Of a stretch of DNA of 64,000 nucleotides, positions 8,904 to 17,696 are shown one piece after another. The notes under the pieces were generated by a model. It was not told the origin of the DNA. It did not search any database and saw only the letters and a program-made list of their open reading frames with translations. Made by a program: the position numbers and the translations under genes. Numbering within the stretch: position 1 is the first letter of the stretch; each line of letters opens with the position of its first letter. This DNA is from Dorea longicatena (GTDB taxonomy: Bacteria; Bacillota; Clostridia; Lachnospirales; Lachnospiraceae), in the NCBI RefSeq assembly GCF_025150085.1, contig NZ_CP102280.1, positions 325,001 through 389,000 on the forward strand. Direction: 5' to 3'.

Positions 8904-9908
8904 ATGGGGGAAAATAATTTGGAAAAAAAACTGACAATAAATGATATAGCCCAGATGTCCGGTGTGGCAAAAAGTACTGTATCAAGATATCTGAACGGGG
9001 GAAGCGTTAAAGATGCAACGGCCCAGAAGATAAAAAAAATCATCGAAGAAAATAATTATGAGCCGAATCTGTTTGCAAGGCTGAATGCAAAAGAGAGCCG
9101 GATCATAGGACTTACGGTACCTGGATTTAACTCGGTAACAACACCGAGACTTGTAGAAGTAATCGTTGCCTATCTTAAGAAAAATGATTATACACCTCTT
9201 ATCATGCATACGGAAAATGATATCGAAGAAGAAATACGCTGTATCGAACGGCTGAAGAATATGAATGTAGATGGAATTATGGTTCTTGCGACGGGAAGCA
9301 CAAAAGAATACGAAGAAGCAGTAAAGAAGTTAAAAATTCCAATCCTGTTTCTTGGACAACGCTTCCCGGGAGAGAATTCTGTCATTAATGATGATTACAA
9401 TGCAGGATATGCGGTGGGTAATTATATCGGACAACGTAAGTTCAAGGAGATTTATATGCTCTGGGTACCTGAAGATGACCCGGCAGTAGGAGGAGAACGA
9501 CGCCATGGAGTGATCGATGGACTTATGTCCTGTGAGAAAAAGCCAAAAGAAGTCATAGAGACAACGTTCTTTTATGAAAATGCAATTGAAAATGTACAGA
9601 AATTTGTAGATCATATGAAGACACCGGCGGCAGTCGTATGCGCAACAGACCGTATCGCATTTGGCGTGTACAAAGTAATGTCAGAGAAAGGTATACGGAT
9701 ACCGGAAGAAGTATCCGTGGTAGGATTTGGCGATTACGAAGCAGGAGAACTGTTACAGCCGCCACTTACGACGGTAAAATTTGACTGGAAGAACTGGGGG
9801 GAGATCAGTGCTGAGTCGATGATCCAGATGATTTTAGGAAAGCCGGTAAGCCCGCTTCAGGTCAACCCGTATGAAATTATAGAAAGAAAAAGTGTAAAAG
9901 AGAACTGA
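8904..9908 (+). CDS. scrR: LacI-family transcriptional regulator of sucrose genes
   Basis: A LacI/GalR repressor of 334 residues. The N-terminal helix-turn-helix (LTINDIAQMSGVAKSTVSRYL, residues about 10-30) is followed by the hinge (NLFARLNA) and a periplasmic-binding-like effector domain ending in a typical GFGDYEAGELLQPPLTTV block. Two starts are plausible: ATG 8904, or TTG 8919, which has an ideal GGGGGA seven bases upstream. Longer reading from 8829 has no ribosome binding site. It lies directly upstream of the sucrose PTS and hydrolase genes, and LacI-type palindromes (GGAACC/GGTTCC) flank the scrA promoter, so it very likely represses scrAB in the absence of sucrose or sucrose-6-phosphate. 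The symbol is assigned by context. Confidence 0.85.
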   Translation: MGENNLEKKLTINDIAQMSGVAKSTVSRYLNGGSVKDATAQKIKKIIEENNYEPNLFARLNAKESRIIGLTVPGFNSVTTPRLVEVIVAYLKKNDYTPLIMHTENDIEEEIRCIERLKNMNVDGIMVLATGSTKEYEEAVKKLKIPILFLGQRFPGENSVINDDYNAGYAVGNYIGQRKFKEIYMLWVPEDDPAVGGERRHGVIDGLMSCEKKPKEVIETTFFYENAIENVQKFVDHMKTPAAVVCATDRIAFGVYKVMSEKGIRIPEEVSVVGFGDYEAGELLQPPLTTVKFDWKNWGEISAESMIQMILGKPVSPLQVNPYEIIERKSVKEN

Positions 9909-9975
9909 GAATCAGGCGGATCTGTCAATTTGACAGACCTGCTTTTGTGCAATATAGACAAATTTAGATATCAAT

Positions 9976-9995
9976 TTTTGGAACCGTTTCCAAAA
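9976..9995. promoter_or_regulatory. LacI-type operator O1 upstream of scrA
   Basis: TTTTGGAACCGTTTCCAAAA is a near-perfect 20-base palindrome (two central mismatches) of the LacI/GalR class, about 25 bases upstream of the scrA -35 element. It probably binds the regulator encoded just upstream. Confidence 0.75.
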
Positions 9996-10019
9996 ATGAA
10001 AGTGCAGTGACGTTTTGTG

Positions 10020-10047
10020 TTGACATACAAAAGCTGATGTATATAAT
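10020..10047 (+). promoter_or_regulatory. scrA promoter
   Basis: TTGACA at 10020-10025, TATAAT at 10042-10047 with a 16-base spacer and an extended-10 TG just upstream. Operators O1 and O2 lie on either side. Confidence 0.8.
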
Positions 10048-10061
10048 AAAAACATAGGAAC

Positions 10062-10073
10062 GGAACCGGTTCC
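10062..10073. promoter_or_regulatory. LacI-type operator O2 at scrA transcription start
   Basis: GGAACCGGTTCC is a perfect 12-base palindrome lying 14 bases after the -10 element, where a bound repressor would block initiation or early elongation. It shares its half-site with O1 about 85 bases upstream, so looping between them is possible. Confidence 0.8.
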
Positions 10074-10101
10074 AAAACAAAACAATACAAGGAGAAGAGA
10101 A

Positions 10102-12021
10102 ATGGGAAAGAACAATGAGTATCTGGAAATATCAAAACAGATCGTAGCCAATATTGGTGGAATGGATAATATCCAGGGAACAGCACACTGTGCAACCAGA
10201 CTCAGGATCGTATTGAAAGATAATGATCTTGCAGATATTGAAAAACTGGAAGATATCGACAAAGTAAAAGGTGCGTTCATAGCAGGTAATCAGTTACAGC
10301 TGATCCTGGGAGCTGGAACAGTGAATGATGTATATGAGGTATTTGCCGAGTATACGAATACACAGAATATGTCACTGGGAGATCTGAAGGAAGAAAGTGC
10401 GAAGAGGCAGAATCCACTTCAGGCAGTGATCAAAGCGTTATCTGATGTATTTATCGGAATCATGCCGGCACTTCTTGCAGCAGCCCTTCTGATGGGAATT
10501 ACAAGCGTCCTTGGCGGACTTGAAGTAGTAAAGACACATGATACCTTATATGCGATCAACCGGCTGGTAAGTCTTGCGTCTACAGGTATCTTTGCAATCC
10601 TTCCAATGGCAGTATGCTATTCAGCCGTAAAAAGATTTGGCGGGAATCCGGTTCTTGGTATGGTAATCGGAGCAATCATGTTAGACAGTTCTCTTGCCAA
10701 TGCTTACCAGGCTGCACAGGGAACCGTTGATATAGAAGTTATCCGTCTGTTCGGACTGAAGATTGAGATGGTAGGATTCCAGGGAGGAATCATCATCGCG
10801 CTTATGATGGGATTTGTAGTTGCAAAACTGGATAAATTCTTCAATAAGGTAATTCCGGATGTAATCAAGCTTCTGGTTGCACCAATGCTGACAGTATTTA
10901 TCTCTACGGTATTACTTTTTACACTTGTAGGTCCGGCAGGACGAATTCTTTCTAATGGAATCACAGACGGACTGATGTGGGGTACAGAACATCTGGGAGC
11001 ATTCGGGTATGCGTTATTTGCCGGAGTTCAGCAGATCGTAGTTATCACAGGTCTTCATCACATTATCGGTGCGGTAGAAGCACAGCTTATTGCATCGACA
11101 GGAACAAACTTTTTAAATCCACTGATGTCTGTAGCTTTATTTGGACAAAGTGGTGCGGTACTTGGTTATCTTTCCCTGAACTGGAAGAACTTAAAAGCCA
11201 GAGAGCTTTGTATTCCAAGTTTCTGCTCGACATTATTTGGTATCAGTGAACCGGCAATCTTCGGAGTAAACTTACGTTACAAGTTTCCACTGATCGGTGG
11301 ATGTATCGGTGGTGCAGTTGCAGGTGCATATGTATACTATTCAAAGCTTACTGCTCTTGGATTCGGTACAACTGCACTTCCTGGAATGGCAATTGCTAAT
11401 CCGGCACATCACGGGTACATTAACTACATCATTGCACATGCAATCGCGATTATGATTGGATTTGTATGTACAGTCATCTTTGGAAAAATGTGGTCAGCAC
11501 CGGATAAGAATAAAAATGACAAAAAGAACGATACAAAAGAAAATGATACAACAAAGGCAGTTATTACAGAAGAGCCTGGTGCAGTCTATGCAGCAGCAGA
11601 GGGAACAGTAAAAGATATCGAAGCATCGACAGATCCGACATTTGCAAACAAGGTACTTGGAGACGGTGTCGTTATCTTTCCGGAAGACGGAACCGTTATG
11701 GCACCATGTAAGGCAACCGTATCACTCGTATATCCAACCGGACATGCAATCGGACTTACAACTGCAGATGGAGCAGAGATCCTGATTCACTGCGGGGTAG
11801 ATACCGTCAATATGAACGGTGAAGGATTTGAGACACTTGTAAAAGAAGGACAGGAAGTAACAGCAGAAGAAGCACTTATCAGATTTGACATCGACCTGGT
11901 GAAGAAGCATGGATACTCTCCGGAGATTCTTGTTATCTTCACAGAGCTTCCGGAAGGAAAGACCATCAAAACAGAAGAAAAACATATTGCAAAAAATGAT
12001 AAGATGGCTGAAATCGTGTAA
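10102..12021 (+). CDS. scrA: Sucrose-family PTS transporter subunit EIIBCA
   Basis: A 639-residue fused phosphotransferase permease that imports and phosphorylates a beta-glucoside-family sugar, most likely sucrose. Domain order is EIIB (residues 1-90, phospho-Cys30 in HCATRLR), EIIC membrane domain (about 105-470, with GISEPAIFGVNLRYKFP typical of the glucose superfamily), a charged linker rich in Lys/Asp/Asn (about 473-490), and EIIA (about 495-639, phospho-His563 in LIHCGVDTV). The start has a strong AAGGAGAAGAG site. It is followed 21 bases later by a GH32 sucrose-6-phosphate hydrolase and preceded by a LacI regulator. A trehalose or beta-glucoside substrate is possible from the family alone; the hydrolase next door points to sucrose. 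Confidence 0.93.
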   Translation: MGKNNEYLEISKQIVANIGGMDNIQGTAHCATRLRIVLKDNDLADIEKLEDIDKVKGAFIAGNQLQLILGAGTVNDVYEVFAEYTNTQNMSLGDLKEESAKRQNPLQAVIKALSDVFIGIMPALLAAALLMGITSVLGGLEVVKTHDTLYAINRLVSLASTGIFAILPMAVCYSAVKRFGGNPVLGMVIGAIMLDSSLANAYQAAQGTVDIEVIRLFGLKIEMVGFQGGIIIALMMGFVVAKLDKFFNKVIPDVIKLLVAPMLTVFISTVLLFTLVGPAGRILSNGITDGLMWGTEHLGAFGYALFAGVQQIVVITGLHHIIGAVEAQLIASTGTNFLNPLMSVALFGQSGAVLGYLSLNWKNLKARELCIPSFCSTLFGISEPAIFGVNLRYKFPLIGGCIGGAVAGAYVYYSKLTALGFGTTALPGMAIANPAHHGYINYIIAHAIAIMIGFVCTVIFGKMWSAPDKNKNDKKNDTKENDTTKAVITEEPGAVYAAAEGTVKDIEASTDPTFANKVLGDGVVIFPEDGTVMAPCKATVSLVYPTGHAIGLTTADGAEILIHCGVDTVNMNGEGFETLVKEGQEVTAEEALIRFDIDLVKKHGYSPEILVIFTELPEGKTIKTEEKHIAKNDKMAEIV

Positions 12022-12042
12022 GGATAAGGTGGACAGGAACAG

Positions 12043-13485
12043 ATGAACAAAGAGACATATTTAACAGAATATCCGAAGCATGAAAGTATGAGGGAGAATG
12101 TAAAAAAAGATAAAAACAGACTTCACTTTCATATGATGCCGCCGACAGGCTGGATGAATGATCCGAATGGTCTGTGTGAATTTCAGGGTGTGAATCATAT
12201 TTATTTCCAATATACACCATTTCTTGCCGGATGGGGAACGAAGCTTTGGGGACATTACACAACAAAGGATTGGATTCATTATAAAGAAGAAGAGCCGTTC
12301 CTTTATCCGGACGAAGAATGGGACAGAGACGGTGTATATAGCGGATCAGCCTATACCTGTGAAGATGGAATTCACTATTTTTACACAGGAAATGTAAAAC
12401 TCTGGGATAAAGATTATGATTATATCATGAATGGACGGGAACAGAATACGATTCACGTATTCAGTCCGGATGGAAAGAATATTGCATACAAGAAGCTTGT
12501 AATGACCAATGATGATTATCCGGTGAATATGTCCAAGCATGTCAGAGATCCAAAAATCTATAAAAAAGACGGCCGTTATTATATGATCCAGGGAGGCCGT
12601 GATGCGGAATCTTATGGCTGTGCACTTTTGTTTTGTTCCGACGATCTGGAACACTGGAAATGGTACGATACGGTGCGGACAGCAAAGCCATTTGGTTATA
12701 TGTGGGAATGCCCGGATCTGTTCGAGATTGACGGCCAGCAGATTATGACATGCTGTCCACAGGGAGTAGATCAGAAGGGATATGATTACCAGAATGTGTA
12801 CCAGTGTGGATATTTTCCGGTAGAGTTTGACCTGAAGAACAAATCATACAGCTTTGGAAAATTTCAGGAATTTGACAAAGGATTTGACATCTATGCGACA
12901 CAGACATTTGCAGATGAAGCGGGTAGAAGAATCCTGATTGGCTGGATGGGGATTCCGGATGCAGATTATGATAATGATGCAACGGTTGCATATGACTGGA
13001 TCCATGCACTTACCATGCCAAGAGAACTGGAATGGAAAGATGGAAAGATCTTACAGCATCCATTAAAGGAGATGAAAGATCTGCGTAAAAATGCATTTAC
13101 CTGCGAGCTGGAAGCATTTACAAAGTGGGCGCCTGCGGACTGCTGTTTTGAACTGAGACTTGACGTGGAAGAAGCAAAAAATCTGGAGCTTAAGCTTCGT
13201 GAAGATGTTACAATAAGCTGGAAGGACGGGCTTTTTACCTTATCGATGGGAGAAAGCGGACGTGGAAGAAAGCAGCGCTTTGCTAAGGTGGAAGAGCTTT
13301 CGGATATTACCATCTTTTCGGATACATCAGCCATTGAGATATTCATTAATAACGGGGAAACGGTTCTGACAACAAGAGTATATAGTGAACATCTTGAACA
13401 GAAAGTAGAGCTTGTATCCAGAGAGGTAAAGGGAAGCGTTCATGGATATGAACTTGGATCATTCGAGGTTGAATATAAAAAATAG
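12043..13485 (+). CDS. scrB: Sucrose-6-phosphate hydrolase (glycoside hydrolase family 32)
   Basis: A 480-residue cytoplasmic GH32 enzyme that splits sucrose-6-phosphate into glucose-6-phosphate and fructose. The three catalytic blocks are present: WMNDPNG (Asp nucleophile, about residue 40), RDPKIY (transition-state stabiliser) and WECPDLF (acid/base Glu). A C-terminal beta-sandwich domain follows (about 340-480). No signal peptide, consistent with action on the phosphosugar delivered by the PTS. It sits 21 bases behind scrA with its own ribosome binding site and ends the operon at the terminator near 13534. Confidence 0.95.
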   Translation: MNKETYLTEYPKHESMRENVKKDKNRLHFHMMPPTGWMNDPNGLCEFQGVNHIYFQYTPFLAGWGTKLWGHYTTKDWIHYKEEEPFLYPDEEWDRDGVYSGSAYTCEDGIHYFYTGNVKLWDKDYDYIMNGREQNTIHVFSPDGKNIAYKKLVMTNDDYPVNMSKHVRDPKIYKKDGRYYMIQGGRDAESYGCALLFCSDDLEHWKWYDTVRTAKPFGYMWECPDLFEIDGQQIMTCCPQGVDQKGYDYQNVYQCGYFPVEFDLKNKSYSFGKFQEFDKGFDIYATQTFADEAGRRILIGWMGIPDADYDNDATVAYDWIHALTMPRELEWKDGKILQHPLKEMKDLRKNAFTCELEAFTKWAPADCCFELRLDVEEAKNLELKLREDVTISWKDGLFTLSMGESGRGRKQRFAKVEELSDITIFSDTSAIEIFINNGETVLTTRVYSEHLEQKVELVSREVKGSVHGYELGSFEVEYKK

Positions 13486-13533
13486 ATTCCGGACTGCATA
13501 AGATATAACAGGTGAATATACGGAAAAGAAAAT

Positions 13534-13583
13534 AAAAATGTGGACAGGTTCCTGAAAAAAGAGGTGCCAGTCCACATTTTTTA
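13534..13583 (+). terminator. Terminator of the sucrose operon
   Basis: AAAAATGTGGAC pairs with GTCCACATTTTT, enclosing a 24-base apical region (GGTTCC through GGTGCCA), and ends in a T-tract. Located about 50 bases after scrB. Confidence 0.85.
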
Positions 13584-13836
13584 TACCATAGTATGCAAGA
13601 GATGCTGTCAGTGGCAAGTTTTATGTATTGCCATGCATTTGTAAGAAGTAGCAGGTGGCAAGTTTTTTGTATCTGACTGCAAATTCCGCTTCATCGGATC
13701 ACCGATTCCGCTAGCAACGGATCAGTTTTTCAGGTCGTAACGGAACACTTTTCCGCTTCGTCGGATCACGCATTCTTATAAAGTGTTATAGTTTTTTCGT
13801 AGTCATTATTTTTAGATTACGAAAGGAGGCATTTTT
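13584..13836 (+). mobile_element. IS21-family end region with internal repeats
   Basis: Two related motifs, GTCAGTGGCAAGTTTTATGT (13607-13626) and GCAGGTGGCAAGTTTTTTGT (13651-13670), are spaced like the multiple terminal repeats of IS21 elements. They are followed by GC-rich inverted segments (13676-13770: repeated CCGCTTC, GGATCA and CGGAA motifs). The region leads into the istB remnant; istA is absent. No coding capacity. Confidence 0.5.
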
Positions 13837-14258
13837 ATGCAGGACTACAACACTATTATTGGTGCTATTCAGATGCGTCTGAATAAGTGCCCAACCAGAT
13901 CTGTTATGGATCGTTTTCGAATCGGATCAAGCACTCTTATCTGCTTCAAGAATCCGCCCATGCGCATAGTGAAGATAATTACTATGAGTATTCAAACAAG
14001 ATGGCCGGTTATGATCTTCTTGTTATAGATGATTTTGGATTGATGGACTTAAATCTTGACAAGTGCCGTGATCTCTTTGAAATCATCGAAGCTAGAGATT
14101 GCCGAAAATCAACAGTCATCATCTCGCAGATGCCAGTAGCGAACTGGTACCAATTGTTTGGTGATAACACATATGCAGATGCATGTCTCAGCCGCATGAC
14201 CTCTAAAGCATATCGATTAGACTTTCCAGGTCGCGATAGACGTGTAGAAAGCAAGTAA
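13837..14258 (+). pseudogene. istB: Degraded istB (IS21 transposition helper ATPase)
   Basis: The remnant starts at ATG 13837 after AAAGGAGG, but the reading frame shifts near 13910. The second frame (to 14258) carries unmistakable IstB features: GYDLLVIDDFG (Walker B), STVIISQMP (sensor I), LSRMTSKAYRLDF and a C-terminal GRDRR. Walker A and about 70 residues between the N-terminal stub and the Walker B region are missing. No istA lies upstream. It is a dead IS21 fragment between the sucrose operon and the second AlbA copy. Confidence 0.8.
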
Positions 14259-14283
14259 CTTTATTAACAAACAGGGCAATGAT

Positions 14284-14337
14284 CCGTTCCTAGCGGAACA
14301 GCGCTCCGCTCATGCGGAGCGAGTGCTCTGTTTTTGC
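14284..14337. repeat. GC-rich hairpin after istB remnant
   Basis: CGCTCCGC (14302-14309) pairs with GCGGAGCG (14314-14321) around a four-base loop, inside a further GTTCC/GGAAC inverted pair just upstream. The following GAGTGCTCTGTTTTTGCG resembles a sequence beside the CstA remnant at 50294-50318. Probably an IS-end-derived structure, possibly also a terminator because of T5 after the stem region. Confidence 0.5.
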
Positions 14338-14372
14338 GGAATATGCAAGTTTCTTGCATAAACTTAAATATA

Positions 14373-15523
14373 GTGTTTCTGCTGAAATTCCCGGAATAGA
14401 TTTGGCAGACAGACCTTGCTATTATCAAGGACGTGGAAGGTTGAAGGGGTCCTATACCCGTATTGGGGATAGTAATGAACCGATGACAGAATACGAAATA
14501 TATAGTTATGAAGCATATAGAAGAAAATATCAAGACGATATCCGTGAGGTTCCGAGAGTAACAGTAATGTCATTGGATCAGGAAGAACTGAATCGTTATG
14601 TTGAACTGTTAAAGAGAGGAAAACAAAGATTAGCAACACTTGATAATGAAAGTATTTATGAACTTATGAGCATAAAGCGAGGAGAGAAAGTAACGCTTAG
14701 TGCGACTTTGCTTTTTAGTCCATATCCACAGGCATATTTTCCACAATTGTGTATTACGGCAATTGTAATTCCTGGGAGAACAATAGGAAGTCTTGGCGAC
14801 ATGGGGGAAAGATTCTCGGATAATCAGAGAATAGAAGGAACAATTCCGGAAATGTTGGATGAGGCATTATTATTTGTGAAACGCAATATGCGGACAAAGA
14901 CAATTATAAGTCCGACAACCGGACGAAGAACTGACAGAACAGACTATCCAATAACAGCGGTTAGAGAAGCTATTATAAATGCATTAGTACATCGTGATTA
15001 TAGTATTCATACAGAAGGAATGCCGATTCAACTTATAATGTTTGAAGACAGGATTGAAATACATAATCCAGGTGGATTATATGGAAGAATCACTATTGAC
15101 CAATTAGGAAAAATTCAACCGGATACAAGAAATCCGGTACTTGCATCGGCACTTGAAACATTGGGAATAACAGAAAACAGGTATTCGGGAATTCCAACAA
15201 TCCGGATGGAAATGGAGAAATATAACTTAAGACAGCCAGAATTCTTGGATGAAAGAGGAAGTTTTATTGTAAAACTATATAAAGAATCAAAGAATGATTA
15301 TGAAGATATGTCAAATGATGAAGAAACAAATAATTTAATAGTATTTTGTAAAACACCGCGTACAAGAAAGGAAATTTGTGATTATCTGGGTTTAAATTCT
15401 GTTACTTATGCTATACAGACGTATGTAAATCCATTAGTAGAAGCTGGCGTAATTAAGTTGAGTATTCCAGATAAGCCAAAGAGTCCAAAACAGTTATATT
15501 ATAGCGTAGAAAGAGAAGAATGA
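14373..15523 (+). pseudogene. AlbA_2 ATPase copy 2, N-terminus deleted
   Basis: From 14375 to 15523 this repeats 7478-8626 with about seven substitutions. The first 102 codons, including the start and most of the AlbA domain, are missing: the gene's upstream flank (14348-14373) is fused directly to codon 103. The frame is open from about 14312, so a chimeric product starting in IS debris is conceivable, but there is no good ribosome binding site. The HATPase-like and winged-helix regions are intact. It lies 13 bases upstream of the ArsC-like gene, which may be the ancestral order. Confidence 0.8.
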
Positions 15524-15536
15524 GAGAGGAACAAGG

Positions 15537-15878
15537 ATGAACATACAAATATTCGGAATCAAGAAAAGCTTCGACAGCAAAAAAGCAGAACGCTTTTTCA
15601 AAGAGCGCGGAATTAAATACCAGTTCGTAGATATGAAAGAAAAAGGTCTGAGTAAAGGTGAATTCAATTCGGTATGCCAGGCTGTCGGAGGATATGAAAA
15701 ACTGATCGATCAGGAGTGCAAGGATAAAGATCTGCTTGCGTTGATTACTTATCTTGCAGAGGAAGATAAAGCAGAAAAGATTTTGGAAAATCAAAAGATG
15801 ATCAAGACACCGATTGTTCGTAATGGAAAGCAGGCAACGGTAGGATATCGGCCGGATGTGTGGAAGAATTGGAAATAG
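15537..15878 (+). CDS. ArsC/Spx-family protein lacking the usual N-terminal cysteine
   Basis: A 113-residue thioredoxin-fold protein of the ArsC/Spx/YffB family: beta-strand NIQIFGI at the start, KKAERFF helix, YQFVDMKEKGLS, then the conserved KTPIVRNGKQATVGY strand and a closing W. The position that normally holds a cysteine (usual pattern K-K-C-x-D-T) reads K-K-S-F-D-S, so classical arsenate-reductase chemistry is unlikely. The start follows a perfect GAGGAACAAGG site. The next gene overlaps its 3' vicinity, suggesting co-transcription. Confidence 0.85.
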   Translation: MNIQIFGIKKSFDSKKAERFFKERGIKYQFVDMKEKGLSKGEFNSVCQAVGGYEKLIDQECKDKDLLALITYLAEEDKAEKILENQKMIKTPIVRNGKQATVGYRPDVWKNWK

Positions 15879-15901
15879 ATGCATATGGAGAGTGCGAGAA
15901 G

Positions 15902-16603
15902 ATGACATATTACAACCGAGAAGACCAATTCCTGCGACAACGCTTGCAGAAAGAAATCCCGATTTTACGGGCATTAATACAAAATCTATATGAAGAACTG
16001 GACAGAAAACTCCATTTGAATGGTGCAAAAGTGCCGATAACATTTGGATATGACACGGACACACTGGGATCTTACACTAGACGAAGTGCACATGAAAAAG
16101 AGCATTTTCATTTTTCGCTGTTGTTTATTGCATATGGTGTGAAGAATCCGCTGTCCAAAGAGGATCGCATAGATTTATTCAAACACGAATACGCCCATTA
16201 CATGCAGTACAATATGCAGATTCCCGAAAAGTATAAATGGCAGGCGGGAACACACGGAAGTGCTTGGAAATACTGCTGTTCTCTAATCGGAGCGGCGCCG
16301 ACGCCGTATTATAAGGCGGGCGAAGCGCTTATGAATCATGACTACGATAAAGTATTAAAGAACAGGATTCATGATAAGTCCGTGCCGGTCCGGGATACTT
16401 ATCAGCAACTGAAGACTGCACAGAAGAAAAAAGATGAAGTGGTTCAGTATAAGCTTGGCGATGCAGTGACACATCCGAAATTCGGACATGGAATTGTGGA
16501 GAAGATTAATCAGAGATCTGGCGGGGTGCATTTACATATCCGGTTTGATGGGGAAGTGAAGTGTATCGATCAGAAATGGTTGTCACGGAAGAAGTATACG
16601 TAA
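15902..16603 (+). CDS. SprT-like zinc metalloprotein
   Basis: A 233-residue protein with a SprT-type zinc-binding motif H95-E-Y-A-H99 in the order expected for the family, followed by a GTHGSAWKYCC block. The C-terminal 60 residues contain GDAVTHPKFGHGIV, a small beta module like that at the C-terminus of PcrA/UvrD helicases, which suggests a nucleic-acid or helicase link. ATG 15902 gives the usual N-terminus; a GTG at 15860 would add 14 residues overlapping the ArsC-like gene. A scrap of this gene also lies at 8627-8673. SprT proteins in eukaryotes cleave DNA-protein crosslinks; bacterial roles are less clear. Confidence 0.85.
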   Translation: MTYYNREDQFLRQRLQKEIPILRALIQNLYEELDRKLHLNGAKVPITFGYDTDTLGSYTRRSAHEKEHFHFSLLFIAYGVKNPLSKEDRIDLFKHEYAHYMQYNMQIPEKYKWQAGTHGSAWKYCCSLIGAAPTPYYKAGEALMNHDYDKVLKNRIHDKSVPVRDTYQQLKTAQKKKDEVVQYKLGDAVTHPKFGHGIVEKINQRSGGVHLHIRFDGEVKCIDQKWLSRKKYT

Positions 16604-16649
16604 AAAGATATACGTAAAGAGATATGTGTAAAGAGTATATGTGAAAAGA
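16593..16649 (+). repeat. Four degenerate 14-bp tandem repeats
   Basis: Units of the form AG(A/T)ATA(C/T)GT(G/A)AAAG occur head to tail from the last codons of the SprT-like gene into the intergenic region. No hairpin or coding role is apparent. The remaining 16650-16827 is AT-rich with no other feature except a ribosome binding site (AAAGAGGTAG) before the next gene. Confidence 0.6.
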
Positions 16650-16827
16650 TTCAGTAAAAACAAATAAGCAAGGTAGTGAAGTATCTGAAGAGGATAAACG
16701 TACACGAAGAACGTTAGAAGATGAGATGACATTTTTCGTGTGCGTAAATTTATATATTGACATACTATCAAAGCGATACTAACATAAAGATAATAATATA
16801 GGACGAAAAAAGAAAGAGGTAGTAATC

Positions 16828-17664
16828 ATGCGGAAAAAATCAGAAATGCAAAAGGCTAACGAAGAATTTGTAAAGACTTACGATGATTCAAAATATCCAA
16901 AACCATCCGTAACTGCAGATATCGTCATTTTCGGAATGTTTGACAAAGAAGAAGATAATTACAGAAAAATAGCCGAGAAAGAGTTAAAGGTACTTTTAAT
17001 CCAGAGAGGTGCGGCACCATATGAAGGCTGTTATGCCCTTCCGGGCGGATTCGTTGGTCCGAAGGAAACCATCGGCGAAGCCGCAGAACGTGAATTAAAA
17101 GAAGAGACAAACTGCAACTGTAATTTCCTGGAACAGTTCGGTACCTACAGCAATCCAGACCGTGATCCGAGAAGATGGGTGATCAGCAATGGATACATGG
17201 CACTTGTCAATGCTGGACAGGAAATAATCCAGGCAGGAGATGATGCTTCAGATGCAAAGTGGTTTGATGTGTCATTTCAGGAAGAAGCCGGTATATGGAA
17301 TCTGTGTCTGACACATGGGGATGAGAAGCTTCATGCAAGATTAGAAGAGACAACTTCGAAGTGGGATGTAAAGAAGAAATTCAAGACGATAGAAAGTGAT
17401 GACCTTGCATTTGACCACGAGCTGATTCTTGCAGATGCAATCGTACAGCTTCGCAAGTGGATTACGGAGACGCATATAGCGTTCCGGCTTTTACCGGAGA
17501 AGTTTACATTGAGAGAATTGCAGCAGATTCATGAGACGGTGCTGGATACGAAGCTTCTGGTTCCGGCGTTTCGAAGAAAAGTGGCTGATCTGGTAGAAGA
17601 TACCGGGGAGATGACGGGGGATGCCGGGCATCGGCCGGCGAAGTTGTATCGGGAGAAAAGATAA
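16828..17664 (+). CDS. Nudix hydrolase with NrtR-like winged helix
   Basis: A 278-residue protein. An N-terminal Nudix domain (about 30-150) has the box GGFVGPKETIGEAAERELKEE starting near residue 72. The C-terminal segment (about 210-275: FTLRELQQIHE ... FRRKVADL ... GHRPAKLY) is the winged-helix typical of NrtR-family regulators of NAD metabolism. The family uses an ADP-ribose-binding Nudix domain to control DNA binding. Because the Nudix box looks intact, the protein may be an active ADP-ribose or related pyrophosphatase as well. No NAD biosynthesis gene is adjacent, so targets are not visible. Ribosome binding site AAAGAGGTAG. Confidence 0.85.
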   Translation: MRKKSEMQKANEEFVKTYDDSKYPKPSVTADIVIFGMFDKEEDNYRKIAEKELKVLLIQRGAAPYEGCYALPGGFVGPKETIGEAAERELKEETNCNCNFLEQFGTYSNPDRDPRRWVISNGYMALVNAGQEIIQAGDDASDAKWFDVSFQEEAGIWNLCLTHGDEKLHARLEETTSKWDVKKKFKTIESDDLAFDHELILADAIVQLRKWITETHIAFRLLPEKFTLRELQQIHETVLDTKLLVPAFRRKVADLVEDTGEMTGDAGHRPAKLYREKR

Positions 17665-17696
17665 ACTTTAGTAAGAAGAAAGGGCTGTGCATACTA

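Noticed and set aside
13887..14258. istB remnant read as an intact gene
   Set aside because: Walker A and the N-terminal region are missing and the frame shifts, so it cannot make a functional IstB.
14312..14375. Open start for AlbA copy 2 inside IS debris
   Set aside because: The frame is open but lacks a ribosome binding site and would add unrelated IS-derived residues; treated as a pseudogene.
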